From: Serratia oryzae
Lineage (GTDB): Bacteria > Pseudomonadota > Gammaproteobacteria > Enterobacterales > Enterobacteriaceae
DNA: 64,000 nucleotides
Assembly (NCBI RefSeq): GCF_001976145.1
Contig: NZ_MOXD01000013.1
Coordinates: 82,718-146,717 of the forward strand
Direction of reading: 5' to 3'
Part shown: positions 20,987-30,424 of the stretch, in pieces
How positions within the stretch are numbered: position 1 is the stretch's first letter
Layout of the letters: each line of letters starts with the position of its first letter
Made by a program: the position numbers and the translations under genes
The notes under the pieces: model-generated
What the model was told of the DNA's origin: nothing
Seen by the model: the letters and a program-made list of their open reading frames with translations, nothing else
Database searches by the model: none

Positions 20987-22428
20987 CGGCTTATTCTTCA
21001 CTGTTGCGCACCGGTTGGTATTGCAACGGGGCATGGCAAACCACAGCCCAAACCTATTCGGTGGACAACCCAGCCAACGGCGAAAAGGTGGCCGATGTGG
21101 CGCTGGCTGGCCGCGCAGAAACCACGGCGGCGATTGCCGCCGCAGCGGCCGCACTCCCGGCCTGGCGTGCGCTAACCGCCAAGGCGCGCGCAGAAATTTT
21201 GCAACGCTGGTTCCAGTTGATCATGCAGCATCAAAAAGCGCTGGCGGAATTGATGGTCACCGAGCAGGGCAAAGTGCTGAGCGAAGCGACCGGCGAAGTG
21301 GCCTATGCCGCCAGCTTTATCGAATGGTTTGCCGAAGAAGCCAAACGCGCCAACGGTAAAACCATTCCGGCAACCAAAGCAGGCAACCAGATCTTTACGT
21401 TCAAGGAGCCGGTTGGCGTGATTGCCGCCATCACCCCGTGGAACTTCCCGCTGGCGATGCTGACGCGCAAGCTCGGCCCAGCGCTGGCCGCTGGCTGCAC
21501 GGCGGTAATAAAACCGGCCAATGAAACGCCGCTTTCGGCCTTTGCGCTGATCGTGCTGGCGGAACAGGCCGGAGTTCCTGCGGGCGTGATCAATGCGGTT
21601 TCCGGGGATACCGTGGCTATCGGTGAAACATTAATGGCCAGCCCGCTGGTGCGTAAAGTCTCCTTCACTGGCTCCACGCCTACCGGTAAATTATTGATGC
21701 GCCAGGCGGCCGATACGGTGAAAAAGCTGTCGTTGGAGCTGGGTGGCAATGCGCCGTTTATCGTGTTCGACGATGCGGATCTCGACGCCGCCGTGGCCGG
21801 TGCGATGGCAGCAAAATTCCGCAACAGCGGGCAAACCTGCGTGTGCGTTAACCGTTTCTATATTCAGGCCAGTATTTACGATCGCTTTGTCCAGAAGCTG
21901 ACCGAAGCGGCTCAGGCGTTAAAAGTGGCACCGGGTATGACGCCGGGGGCGCAGCAGGGGCCGTTGATCCATCTGAAAGCGCTAGAAAAAGTAGAAGCCC
22001 ACGTGCAGGATGCGCTGAAGCTGGGTGCCAAACTGATGTGCGGCGGCGAGCGCCATGCGCTGGGGGGATCGTTCTTCCAGCCCACCGTGCTGGCAGAGGC
22101 CAACGAACAGATGCAGTTGGCACATGAAGAAACCTTCGGCCCACTGGCCGCCTGTTTCCGCTTTAGCGATGAGCAAGAAGCCATTGAGCGCGCCAATGCG
22201 ACGCCGTTCGGGCTGGCGGCTTATCTGTATACCCGCGATTTGGCGCGCGCCTTCCGCGTCAGCCAGGCGCTGGAAAGCGGCATGGTCGGCATCAACGAAG
22301 GGATTATCTCCACCGAAGTGGCACCTTTTGGTGGGGTGAAAGAGTCTGGCTTAGGGCGTGAAGGCTCGGACATTGGCCTGGATGAGTACATGGAAACCAA
22401 ATACGTCAATCTGGGGCAGTTGCTGTAA
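20983..22428 (+). CDS. NAD(P)-dependent aldehyde dehydrogenase, GabD-like
   Basis: 481 aa. Oxidises an aldehyde to the acid. The motifs are complete: [20 protein letters not shown] and [11 protein letters not shown] in the cofactor domain, FTGSTPTGK, catalytic-base Glu in [11 protein letters not shown] (about 250), catalytic Cys in [11 protein letters not shown] (about 285), and [13 protein letters not shown]. The Cys-x-Cys pair matches the redox-switch pair described in E. coli GabD. Closest by eye to succinate-semialdehyde dehydrogenases, but substrate is unproven. Its ATG is inside the last codons of the reductase gene (ATGA overlap), so translation is coupled. Confidence 0.9.
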   Translation: MTAYSSLLRTGWYCNGAWQTTAQTYSVDNPANGEKVADVALAGRAETTAAIAAAAAALPAWRALTAKARAEILQRWFQLIMQHQKALAELMVTEQGKVLSEATGEVAYAASFIEWFAEEAKRANGKTIPATKAGNQIFTFKEPVGVIAAITPWNFPLAMLTRKLGPALAAGCTAVIKPANETPLSAFALIVLAEQAGVPAGVINAVSGDTVAIGETLMASPLVRKVSFTGSTPTGKLLMRQAADTVKKLSLELGGNAPFIVFDDADLDAAVAGAMAAKFRNSGQTCVCVNRFYIQASIYDRFVQKLTEAAQALKVAPGMTPGAQQGPLIHLKALEKVEAHVQDALKLGAKLMCGGERHALGGSFFQPTVLAEANEQMQLAHEETFGPLAACFRFSDEQEAIERANATPFGLAAYLYTRDLARAFRVSQALESGMVGINEGIISTEVAPFGGVKESGLGREGSDIGLDEYMETKYVNLGQLL

Positions 22429-22518
22429 TGTTCACATATTGAGACAAGGGGTTCGAGTCATTGTTTCGGTCGCTAAGCATGTTCTGTTCACTTGGCTATG
22501 TGGTGAACGCGACCGAGC

Positions 22519-22675
22519 TGGGGGCTCAAGAGCCAGCCCCCAGCACCCCGGCCCTTGCCCTATCAGGCGGCCGCTGCGCGGCTACCCTCACTCCGCCACC
22601 GCGCATCACGGCCGGCTACGATTCACATCCCTGTTCATCTCGCCTAAAATCGCCCTCCATGGCGATTTTGCCTAT
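22519..22675 (-). repeat. Structured intergenic repeat, copy A
   Basis: Read on the minus strand, this ~157-bp copy begins with a hairpin (AAAATCGCC-ATGGA-GGCGATTTT). It then has AGGCGAGA, GTAGCCG, GTAGCCGCGCAGCGG and ends with the hairpin CTGGGGGCTGGCTCTTGAGC then CCCCAG. The same order of blocks appears on the opposite strand at 22849-23002. Apparent open frames across it are not conserved between the copies, so it is taken as non-coding. Confidence 0.7.
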
Positions 22676-22848
22676 GCGCCGTGTCTCCGTTCGGCGCCTT
22701 CAATGGCGTCAACACCTGTGCTCATCCCACCAACGATAGGTTTGACACGCTGTTATCAGCGAGATTGTAAAGGTTACCCGGTACTCACAGATTAGGGTGT
22801 TGACGTTAAGCGCATCATGGCCTGCTGAGCAAGACTTCGTTGCTAGGG

Positions 22849-23002
22849 GAAATCGGCCACGGACGGCCGATTTAGGCGAGACAGGAAGGGACGCCTGTCG
22901 TAGCCGACCCGCCCGGCAACGGGGGTGCAGCGAAGGTACCCGCGCAGCGGGCAGGGCGTGTTAAGCGTGGGCGCGGGTGCAGGGCCCCGCCTTGGGCCCT
23001 GC
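22849..23002 (+). repeat. Structured intergenic repeat, copy B (inverted relative to copy A)
   Basis: Starts with hairpin AATCGGCC-ACGGAC-GGCCGATT, then AGGCGAGACAGGAAGGGACG, GTAGCCGACCCGCC, GTACCCGCGCAGCGGGC and a final hairpin GCAGGGCCC-CGCCTT-GGGCCCTGC. Matches copy A block by block. A further hairpin ATGGGATTGC/GCAATTCCCAT follows at 23026-23058. The two copies and their ~170-bp spacer fill most of the 674-bp gap between two operons whose 3' ends face each other here. Confidence 0.7.
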
Positions 23003-23102
23003 AATTGCCGCTCACTCTTGTTTCATGGGATTGCGCTCTGTTTACGGCAATTCCCATTACATCTTGCTTACAGAGACGAAGGAATTGTGTGTTACAGCGA
23101 GT

Positions 23103-23843
23103 TTAACTGGCCGATAACGCTGGCCGGTTGCGCCACCAGCGCCAGCCACGTTTCGGCACTTTGGCCTGTGGGCTGAAGCGCTTGTTCAGCGCGTTCGCCA
23201 AGATATCCAGCGTCAGGCAGAAGATGAAGTACACCAGCGCCACAAACAGAAACACCTCCATCGGGTACACCATACTGCGGTTATTCACCTGAGTTGCCAG
23301 GAAGGTCAGTTCACCGACGCCAACGATATAGGCCAGCGACGTATCTTTAATCAATGAGATCCACTGGTTGATAAACGAAGGCACCATCATGCGCAACGCC
23401 TGCGGCAGAACGATGAGCAACAGCACCTGCCAGCGGTTCAACCCCAAAGAGAGCCCTGCCTGCCACTGCCCGGCACCGATGGCGACGATCCCCGCCTTTA
23501 CGGCATGGGCCAGATAGGCCGCGGCGATCAGCGCCAGCGCGCACACTACGGTGGTGATTTCCGGGATATCGACTCCAAACACCATCGGCAGCAGGAAATA
23601 GGTCCAGAAAATCAGCATGATCACCGGGATGGCGCGGAAAAACCCTAACACCGCCGCCAGTAGCCCAGCCAACGCACCGCGCGACATCGCCAGCGCCACG
23701 CCCAGCAAAGTGCCCAAGATCGCCGAGGCGACCCCGGCCATCAGGCTGATCGCTAACGTCAATGCCGCACCGCCCAGAGGCCCATCAGGGAAAGTCCCCC
23801 ACAGCAGGTAGCCTAAGTTTTCCTGAATAACGGTGAAATCCAT
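23103..23843 (-). CDS. Polar amino-acid ABC transporter permease (GltK/HisM family)
   Basis: 246 aa from the ATG at 23843 (MDFTVIQENLGYLLWG). This start is preferred because it lies 1 bp after the stop of the preceding permease gene; a longer frame upstream overlaps that gene. Five hydrophobic segments; the EAA loop for ATPase docking reads GAGQWQAGLSLGLNRWQVLL followed by IVLPQALR (about 130-160). Pairs with the next permease as a heterodimer for import of glutamate-, aspartate- or similar polar amino acids. No ATP-binding subunit gene lies beside it. Confidence 0.9.
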   Translation of the reverse strand: MDFTVIQENLGYLLWGTFPDGPLGGAALTLAISLMAGVASAILGTLLGVALAMSRGALAGLLAAVLGFFRAIPVIMLIFWTYFLLPMVFGVDIPEITTVVCALALIAAAYLAHAVKAGIVAIGAGQWQAGLSLGLNRWQVLLLIVLPQALRMMVPSFINQWISLIKDTSLAYIVGVGELTFLATQVNNRSMVYPMEVFLFVALVYFIFCLTLDILANALNKRFSPQAKVPKRGWRWWRNRPALSAS

Positions 23844-23844
23844 C

Positions 23845-24570
23845 TTAGTGCCCCCCAAGCGGTTTGCGCTGTTGGCGCCACATGCCCCAGCCTTCCAGCA
23901 GGGCGATAATAGCGATATACAGCACCGTCGCCACGCCAAACGCCTGGAAGGTGCGCAAGGTTTCGGTTTCTACCTGGCGCGAAGCGTAAGACAGCTCCGC
24001 CACGCCGATGGCCATGGTCAGGGAGGAGTTCTTGATCAGGTTCATGTACTGCCCCAGCAGCGGCGGGAAAGCGATTTTCAGCGCCTGCGGCAACACCACA
24101 TAGCGCATAGATTGCCAGCCGGTCAGCCCCAGCGCGTTGGCGGCGTGCTTTTGCCCGGCGGCAACGCCACGGATACCGGAGCGGATCTCTTCGGCAATAA
24201 AGGCAGTGGAATAGAGCGTCAGGCCAAAGAAACCCGCCAGAAACTCAAACGAGGGCCATTCGAGCCATCCCAACGCATGTGGAGCATTTAGCCACTGCAT
24301 CGCGCCTGAGGGCAGGATTTGCCCGGCGGCGAAATACCAGAAGAACAGTTGCACCAGCAGGGGAGTATTACGAAATAGCGCGCTGTAAGCCACCGCCAGC
24401 CAGCTTAAGGGGCGCAGGGGGCTATCGCGCATAGCGGCCAGAGCAAATCCCAGCAGCGTGGCAGCCAGCCCGGCGCAGGCCGATAGCCAGAGCGTCAGCA
24501 GGAAGCCATGCCAGAGCCAGCTCAGATAGTGCGGTGCCAGCAGCCAATCTGAGAGTTGTTGCAAATTCAT
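23845..24570 (-). CDS. Polar amino-acid ABC transporter permease (GltJ-like)
   Basis: 241 aa. Conserved N-terminal part (WHGFLLTLWLSACAGLAATL), the RNTPLLVQLFFWYFA segment characteristic of the HisMQ family, and the EAA motif AAGQKHAANALGLTGWQSMR then YVVLPQALK (about 150-175). Sits after the binding-protein gene across a 54-bp gap with a strong hairpin, and 1 bp before the second permease. Inner-membrane channel half; substrate probably an acidic or polar amino acid. Confidence 0.9.
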   Translation of the reverse strand: MNLQQLSDWLLAPHYLSWLWHGFLLTLWLSACAGLAATLLGFALAAMRDSPLRPLSWLAVAYSALFRNTPLLVQLFFWYFAAGQILPSGAMQWLNAPHALGWLEWPSFEFLAGFFGLTLYSTAFIAEEIRSGIRGVAAGQKHAANALGLTGWQSMRYVVLPQALKIAFPPLLGQYMNLIKNSSLTMAIGVAELSYASRQVETETLRTFQAFGVATVLYIAIIALLEGWGMWRQQRKPLGGH

Positions 24571-24588
24571 GTGCGGTATTTCCCCTCA

Positions 24589-24620
24589 CCGGTGCCCTCC
24601 CCAACCGGAGAGGGCACCGG
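24589..24620 (-). terminator. Intercistronic hairpin between binding protein and permease genes
   Basis: CCGGTGCCCTC-CCCAACC... pairs with GGAGAGGGCACCGG, a stem of about 11 bp with a short loop and no T-run. In similar operons such hairpins raise the amount of binding-protein mRNA over permease mRNA by protecting its 3' end; that role is inferred here. Confidence 0.55.
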
Positions 24621-24624
24621 GAGA

Positions 24625-25464
24625 TTAGGCTTTAGGCTGTTGATCCAACGGGCCAATCTTGAAGCTGCCACGCGGCTGAGCGGAGTTGGTTTCCGGGCCG
24701 AACCAGCGATCGTAAAGCTTCACCGCTTCACCGTCTTGTTCCAGCTTGATCAGCGTATCGTTAATGGTGGCGGTCAGGCGCTCTTCACCCTTAGGAATGC
24801 CAACGCCCTGGTACTCTTTGGTGATGCTGAACGGGGAAATCTCAAAATCCGCTTTTTGCGCAGCAGGCAGGTTGCCCAACAGACCAACCAGCTTGGCGTC
24901 GTCCTGAGTAATCGCCTGTACGTTGCCGTTGCGCAGTGCAACAAACGCCAGCGGCGTATCGTCGTAAGAGATCACTTTCGCGGTGGGGTAATGCTCGCGC
25001 AGGGTAATTTCCTGCACCGTGCCTTTATCTGCACCAATGCGCAGTTTCTTGATGTCTTCCGGGGTTTTCAGCACGCCTTTATGAGCAATAAACTTCTGGC
25101 CGGTGGCGAAATAGGGCACGCTGAAGTTCACTTCTTTGGCGCGTTCATCGGTAATGGTGAAGTTAGCGGCGATCAGATCGACCTTGTTGGACACCAGCAG
25201 AGGAATACGGTTGGCCGGGTTGGTGGCACGCAGTTCGACTTTTACGCCCAGCGCTTTACCAATGGCATCTGCCACATCCACGTCATAGCCCACCAGCTTT
25301 TTGCTTTGCGGGTCGATGTAGCCAAACGGCGGGTTACTGTCGAATACCGCAATGCGCACCACACCGGCTTTTTTAATGTCGTCGAGTTTATCGGCATGGG
25401 CAGCCCCCACAACAAGGCTGGTCAGGCTGGCTAACAGAGTTAAAGCTAAAACGCGCTGTTTCAT
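24625..25464 (-). CDS. Periplasmic amino-acid-binding protein (SBP family 3)
   Basis: 279 aa. Signal peptide MKQRVLALTLLASLTSLVVG then AAHA, followed by the mature DKLDDIKKAGVVRIAVF. Family-3 motifs are present: FGYIDPQSKKLVGYDVDVAD, LVSNKVDLIAANFTITDERA (the Arg contacts the ligand carboxylate in related proteins), and NFSVPYFATGQ. Receptor of the ABC importer encoded by the next two genes. First gene of the operon; no ATPase gene is present, so one must be supplied from elsewhere. Upstream, the phoU terminator separates it from the pst operon. Confidence 0.9.
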   Translation of the reverse strand: MKQRVLALTLLASLTSLVVGAAHADKLDDIKKAGVVRIAVFDSNPPFGYIDPQSKKLVGYDVDVADAIGKALGVKVELRATNPANRIPLLVSNKVDLIAANFTITDERAKEVNFSVPYFATGQKFIAHKGVLKTPEDIKKLRIGADKGTVQEITLREHYPTAKVISYDDTPLAFVALRNGNVQAITQDDAKLVGLLGNLPAAQKADFEISPFSITKEYQGVGIPKGEERLTATINDTLIKLEQDGEAVKLYDRWFGPETNSAQPRGSFKIGPLDQQPKA

Positions 25465-25587
25465 GAGAGGCTCCTAAAAGGATTGATGTTCTGCTGATCG
25501 ACAAGCTAGCAAGCCTCACTTAGGTCAGGAAATAATATTAAACGCTATATTTATAACTATTTTAACTTTGCGGCTTTTAAATGTACA

Positions 25588-25611
25588 AAAGGCGCTGTTT
25601 TCAGCGCCTTT
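25588..25611 (-). terminator. Rho-independent terminator of the pst-phoU operon
   Basis: AAAGGCGCTG-TTTT-CAGCGCCTTT, a perfect 10-bp stem, lies 22 bp after the phoU stop; read on the minus strand it ends in CCTTTTGT. Confidence 0.85.
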
Positions 25612-25632
25612 GTAGGTAACTCATTGGGGGAT

Positions 25633-26364
25633 TTACGCTTTTTTCTCGTCTTTGCTTTCAGACAGCAGCGTTTCCAGCGCATCGCCGCCCAGATGACGGA
25701 AATCCTGGCCTTTAACGAAGTAGAAGATAAATTCGCAGATATTCTGGCAGCGATCGCCGATACGCTCGATTGAGCGGGCGCAGAACAGCGCGGTCAGCAC
25801 GCTTGGAATGGTGCGCGAATCTTCCATCATGTAGGTCATCAGTTGACGCACGATGCCTTCATATTCCTGGTCGACTTTTTTATCTTCACGGTAGATGCGG
25901 ATCGCTTCATCCAGATCCATACGCGCAAAGGCATCCAGCACGTCGTGCAGCATCTGCACGGTATGGCGGCCAAGCGACTCCAGGCTCACCAGCAATGGTT
26001 GGTGCTGATGGGAAAATTTCTCCAACGCGGTGCGGCAGATTTTGTCCGCCACGTCGCCGATGCGCTCCAGCTCGGAAATAGTTTTGATGATCGCCATCAC
26101 CAGGCGCAGATCGCTGGCCGTTGGCTGGCGTTTGGCAATGATGCGTACGCAGGCTTCGTCGATCGCCACTTCCATCATGTTGACCTTGGCATCGCCTTCG
26201 ATCACGCGCTTGGCCAACTCACCGTCCTGATTATGCATCGCGGTGATCGCGTCAGTCAGCTGTTGTTCCACCAGCCCGCCCATGGTCAACACCTGGGTGC
26301 GGATGTGCTCGAGCTCTGCGTTGAACTGACCGGAAATATGTTTGTTTAAATTCAGGTTATCCAT
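25633..26364 (-). CDS. phoU: Phosphate signalling protein PhoU
   Basis: 243-aa all-helical protein made of two PhoU repeats (about 15-110 and 120-220; e.g. [16 protein letters not shown] and [17 protein letters not shown], each with the E/D-x-x-D metal-binding pattern). It links the Pst transporter to the PhoR sensor kinase and represses the Pho regulon in high phosphate. Last gene of pstSCAB-phoU, 12 bp after pstB, as in E. coli. Confidence 0.97.
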   Translation of the reverse strand: MDNLNLNKHISGQFNAELEHIRTQVLTMGGLVEQQLTDAITAMHNQDGELAKRVIEGDAKVNMMEVAIDEACVRIIAKRQPTASDLRLVMAIIKTISELERIGDVADKICRTALEKFSHQHQPLLVSLESLGRHTVQMLHDVLDAFARMDLDEAIRIYREDKKVDQEYEGIVRQLMTYMMEDSRTIPSVLTALFCARSIERIGDRCQNICEFIFYFVKGQDFRHLGGDALETLLSESKDEKKA

Positions 26365-26376
26365 GATGCATCCTCA

Positions 26377-27201
<825 letters not shown>

Positions 27202-28092
27202 TTATGAATGCTTTTTCTTGGCGAAAACCACACGCGCCAGGATATTCAGTAACAGTACGCACAGGGTGATCAACAGCACCCCAGCCCAGGCCAGCTGTTG
27301 CCATTCGGCAAACGGGCTCATGGCGAATTTGAAAATGGTCACCGGCAGGTTGGCGATCGGCTGCATCAAATCCGTGCTCCAGAACTGGTTCGACAGCGAA
27401 GTGAACAGCAGCGGCGCGGTTTCCCCCGCAATACGGGCGATCGCCAGCAGCACGCCGGTGATAATGCCGGAAACCGAGGCCTTTAAGGTGATCGCCGAGA
27501 TCATGCGCCATTTCGGCGTGCCCAAGGCATAGGCCGCTTCACGCAGTGTATCCGGCACCAGTTTGAGCATGTTCTCGGTGGTGCGGATCACAATCGGGAT
27601 CTGCAACAGGGCCAGCGCGATAATCCCCGCCCAGCCGGAGAAGTGTTGCATTTTCGCCACCACCACGGTGTAAACGAACAGGCCCACCACGATCGACGGC
27701 GCAGACAGCAGAATGTCGTTGATAAAGCGGATCACTTCCGCCAGCCAGGATTTACGGCCGTATTCTGCCAGGTAGATCCCCGCCATAATGCCGAGCGGCG
27801 TACCGAAAATGGTTGCCCACAGGATCAGCAGGCCGCTGCCGGCGATGGCGTTAGCCAGGCCGCCACCGGCGGTATTCGGCGGTGGTGTCATCTCAGTGAA
27901 CAGCGCCAGCGACATGCCGTCGATGCCTTTGGTCACGGTAGAAAACAGGATCCACACCAGCCAGAACAGGCCAAATACCATGGTCGCCATCGACAGAAAC
28001 AGCGCCAGGCGGTTTTTCTGGCGGCGCCAGGCCTGCATTTTGCGGCGGCTTTCAGCCAGCGCTGCGGAGTTTTGCATATCCATCGTTGCCAC
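27202..28092 (-). CDS. pstA: Phosphate ABC transporter permease PstA
   Basis: 296 aa, equal to E. coli PstA. Six TM segments; EAA loop [20 protein letters not shown] (about 200) docks PstB. Conserved [20 protein letters not shown] after TM1. Starts [20 protein letters not shown], 1 bp after the pstC stop. Confidence 0.97.
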   Translation of the reverse strand: MATMDMQNSAALAESRRKMQAWRRQKNRLALFLSMATMVFGLFWLVWILFSTVTKGIDGMSLALFTEMTPPPNTAGGGLANAIAGSGLLILWATIFGTPLGIMAGIYLAEYGRKSWLAEVIRFINDILLSAPSIVVGLFVYTVVVAKMQHFSGWAGIIALALLQIPIVIRTTENMLKLVPDTLREAAYALGTPKWRMISAITLKASVSGIITGVLLAIARIAGETAPLLFTSLSNQFWSTDLMQPIANLPVTIFKFAMSPFAEWQQLAWAGVLLITLCVLLLNILARVVFAKKKHS

Positions 28093-28093
28093 G

Positions 28094-29050
28094 TTAGCGT
28101 CCCTCGTTCTTAGCCAGGCGCAAAATCATAAACTTCGACAGCGCCAGGACGATAAAGGTGATAACAAACAGGATCAGCCCCAACTGCATCAGTGCAGAAG
28201 TGTGCAGCCCAGACTCCGCTTCCGCGAATTCGTTAGCCAGCGCCGAGGTAATACTGTTGCCCGGCATAAACAGCGAGAAGCTGTCGAGCTGGTAGGTGTT
28301 GCCGATGATAAAGGTCACCGCCATGGTTTCCCCCAGCGCACGCCCGAGCCCGAGCATGATGCCGCCAATCACGCCGTTTTTGGTGAAAGGCAGCACGATG
28401 CGCCAGATCACTTCCCAGGTGGTGCAGCCGATGCCGTAAGCCGACTCCTTCATCATCACCGGGGTTTGTTCAAACACGTCGCGCATTACTGCGGCAATGT
28501 AGGGAATAATCATGATCGCCAGGATCACACCGGCGGCCAAGATCCCGATACCAAACGCCGGGCCGGAGAACAACTCACCGACAATCGGGATACCGGAAAG
28601 CACGTTGCCAACCGGTGTCTGGAAATATTGGGCAAAAAGCGGGGCAAACACGAACAGGCCCCACATGCCGTAAACAATGCTAGGGATCGCCGCCAGCAGC
28701 TCAATAGCGATGCCCAGCGGGCGTTTGAGCCAGTTGGGTGCCAGCTCGGTCAGGAACAGGGCGATACCAAAACTGACCGGTACGGCGATGATCAAGGCAA
28801 TCAGCGAGGTCACCACCGTGCCGTAGATCGGCACCAGCGCACCAAACTGTTCAGCCGGGGCATCCCACTCTTTGGTCCACAGGAAGGCGAAGCCGAACTT
28901 CTGCATGCTTGGCCAGGAGGCGATAATTAGCGAAACAATAATGCCGCCCAGCAACAATAGGGTAACCAGCGCTGCCAGTTTAACCAGCGCGCCGAAGATA
29001 ATGTCACCATTTTTACTTGGTGGTTTAATGGTCGGCCTAGATCCAGCCAT
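28094..29050 (-). CDS. pstC: Phosphate ABC transporter permease PstC
   Basis: 318 aa. Six TM segments with an EAA-type loop ([20 protein letters not shown], start about 205) and the [17 protein letters not shown] motif in the last third. Forms the inner-membrane channel with PstA. It follows pstS after a 92-bp spacer with several hairpins and abuts pstA. Confidence 0.97.
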   Translation of the reverse strand: MAGSRPTIKPPSKNGDIIFGALVKLAALVTLLLLGGIIVSLIIASWPSMQKFGFAFLWTKEWDAPAEQFGALVPIYGTVVTSLIALIIAVPVSFGIALFLTELAPNWLKRPLGIAIELLAAIPSIVYGMWGLFVFAPLFAQYFQTPVGNVLSGIPIVGELFSGPAFGIGILAAGVILAIMIIPYIAAVMRDVFEQTPVMMKESAYGIGCTTWEVIWRIVLPFTKNGVIGGIMLGLGRALGETMAVTFIIGNTYQLDSFSLFMPGNSITSALANEFAEAESGLHTSALMQLGLILFVITFIVLALSKFMILRLAKNEGR

Positions 29051-29076
29051 AGATTACTCTTCTGTTAAAGCTTGGA

Positions 29077-29129
29077 GGGCCCAGCACGCTGAGCCCTGAC
29101 ACATCAGGCTGAGGCGCGGCCTATGCCGC
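29077..29129 (-). terminator. Cluster of three small hairpins between pstS and pstC
   Basis: GGGC..AGC-AC-GCT..GCCC (29077-29096), CCTGA-CACA-TCAGG (29095-29108) and GCGGC-CTAT-GCCGC (29116-29129) lie in the 92-bp gap. None has a T-run. They probably protect the pstS mRNA 3' end and reduce expression of pstC onward relative to pstS. Confidence 0.5.
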
Positions 29130-29142
29130 ACCCCCTGCATAG

Positions 29143-30183
29143 TTAGAACAACGCTTTACCGGAACTGTCTTTGATATTAGTTCTCCAGGCAGCACGGATT
29201 TGCTCAACCACTTCTGGTGGTAATGTGGCGTAATCCAGTTCGCTGGCCTGTTTGGCACCGGTTTTGTAAGCCCAGTCAAAGAACTTCAGCACTTCTGCGC
29301 CTTGTTCTGGCTTCTTCTGCTCTTTGTGTACCAGGATAAAGGTGGTGGAGGTGATCGGCCAGACGTTGTCGCCTTTCTGGTTGGTCAGGTCCTGAGCAAA
29401 AGTTTTACTCCAGTCCGCGCCTTTGGCCGCTGCGCTGAAGCTCTCTTCAGTGGGGCTGACCGGCTGGCCGTCTGCTGACACCAGTTTAGTGTAAGCCAGG
29501 TTATTTTGCTTGGCATAGGCGTATTCAACATAACCGATAGAGCCAGGCAGGCGCTGAACAAACGCCGCGATACCGTCATTCCCCTTGCCACCCAGGCCAG
29601 TCGGCCAGTTAACGGTTGAACCTGCACCGATTTTCTCTTTCCACTGTGCGTTAGCTTTAGACAGGTAGCTGGTGAAGACGAAAGAGGTGCCGGAACCGTC
29701 TGCGCGGCGTACCACCGCAATGTTCTGATCCGGTAGCTTCACGCCAGGGTTCAGCTTAACGATCGCCGGGTCATTCCATTTTTTGATGTTACCCAGGTAG
29801 ATATCACCCAAGGTTTGACCATCCAGGGTCAGTTCGCCGGATTTGATGCCCGGAATGTTCACTGCCAACACCACGCCGCCAATCACGGTAGGGAACTGAA
29901 ACAGGCCGTCTGCAGCCAGTTTGTCGTCAGACAGCGGGGCATCGGAAGCGCCAAAGTCAACGGTGTTGGCGATGATTTGCTTCACGCCGCCAGAGGAGCC
30001 GATCCCCTGATAGTTAACTTTGTTGCCGGTTTCTTTCTGATAAGAATCTGCCCACTTGGCGTAAACCGGAGCGGGGAATGTCGCACCTGCACCGGTCAGG
30101 CTAGCAGCAGCGAACGCAGACACAGAGGCCAGGGAAAAAGTCGCTGCCACAATACTGGCGACGGTGGTACGCATCAGTTTCAT
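29143..30183 (-). CDS. pstS: Periplasmic phosphate-binding protein PstS
   Basis: 346 aa, equal to E. coli PstS, from the ATG at 30183, which has AGGAGGG just upstream. A longer in-frame start is not needed. Signal peptide [20 protein letters not shown] then VSAFA, mature start near [19 protein letters not shown]. The phosphate-binding loops [25 protein letters not shown] and [10 protein letters not shown] are intact. High-affinity receptor for the PstCAB importer. Tandem Pho boxes lie 90-130 bp upstream. Confidence 0.98.
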   Translation of the reverse strand: MKLMRTTVASIVAATFSLASVSAFAAASLTGAGATFPAPVYAKWADSYQKETGNKVNYQGIGSSGGVKQIIANTVDFGASDAPLSDDKLAADGLFQFPTVIGGVVLAVNIPGIKSGELTLDGQTLGDIYLGNIKKWNDPAIVKLNPGVKLPDQNIAVVRRADGSGTSFVFTSYLSKANAQWKEKIGAGSTVNWPTGLGGKGNDGIAAFVQRLPGSIGYVEYAYAKQNNLAYTKLVSADGQPVSPTEESFSAAAKGADWSKTFAQDLTNQKGDNVWPITSTTFILVHKEQKKPEQGAEVLKFFDWAYKTGAKQASELDYATLPPEVVEQIRAAWRTNIKDSSGKALF

Positions 30184-30272
30184 AATCCCTCCTAATGGGA
30201 TATTCAAAAATCAACTTTGAGTTGTTTTCATCAGAGTAAGTATTGTTGCAAGAGGGAAAATAGGACAGTTTA

Positions 30273-30312
30273 GTGACAGAAAAATGTACGAAATATGACA
30301 GTTATATTACAG
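30273..30312 (-). promoter_or_regulatory. Tandem Pho boxes of the pst operon
   Basis: On the minus strand the first 18-mer (30295-30312) reads CTGTAATATAACTGTCAT and the second (30273-30290) reads CGTACATTTTTCTGTCAC. Both fit the PhoB consensus CTGTCATAWAWCTGTCAY, 22 bp apart, i.e. on the same helix face. A further CTGTC lies just downstream (30264-30268). Implies activation by PhoB under phosphate limitation. Confidence 0.88.
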
Positions 30313-30424
30313 TCACCCCAAAAACAGGTTAATTAACTTAAAAATCATCAAGATAATAATATCTTACTGGCAGATTTTCACTGCCAGCCGGGTTTAAATC
30401 CGCATATTATTACGCCGTTCACGC

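Noticed and set aside
22358..23176. Several frames of 60-145 codons in the gap after the aldehyde dehydrogenase
   Set aside because: They run across the two inverted structured repeats, and the blocks shared by the copies are not kept in one reading frame.
27788..28930. 380-codon frame opposite pstA and pstC
   Set aside because: Entirely antisense to two clear permease genes; His/Arg/Gln-rich product with no membrane or domain pattern.
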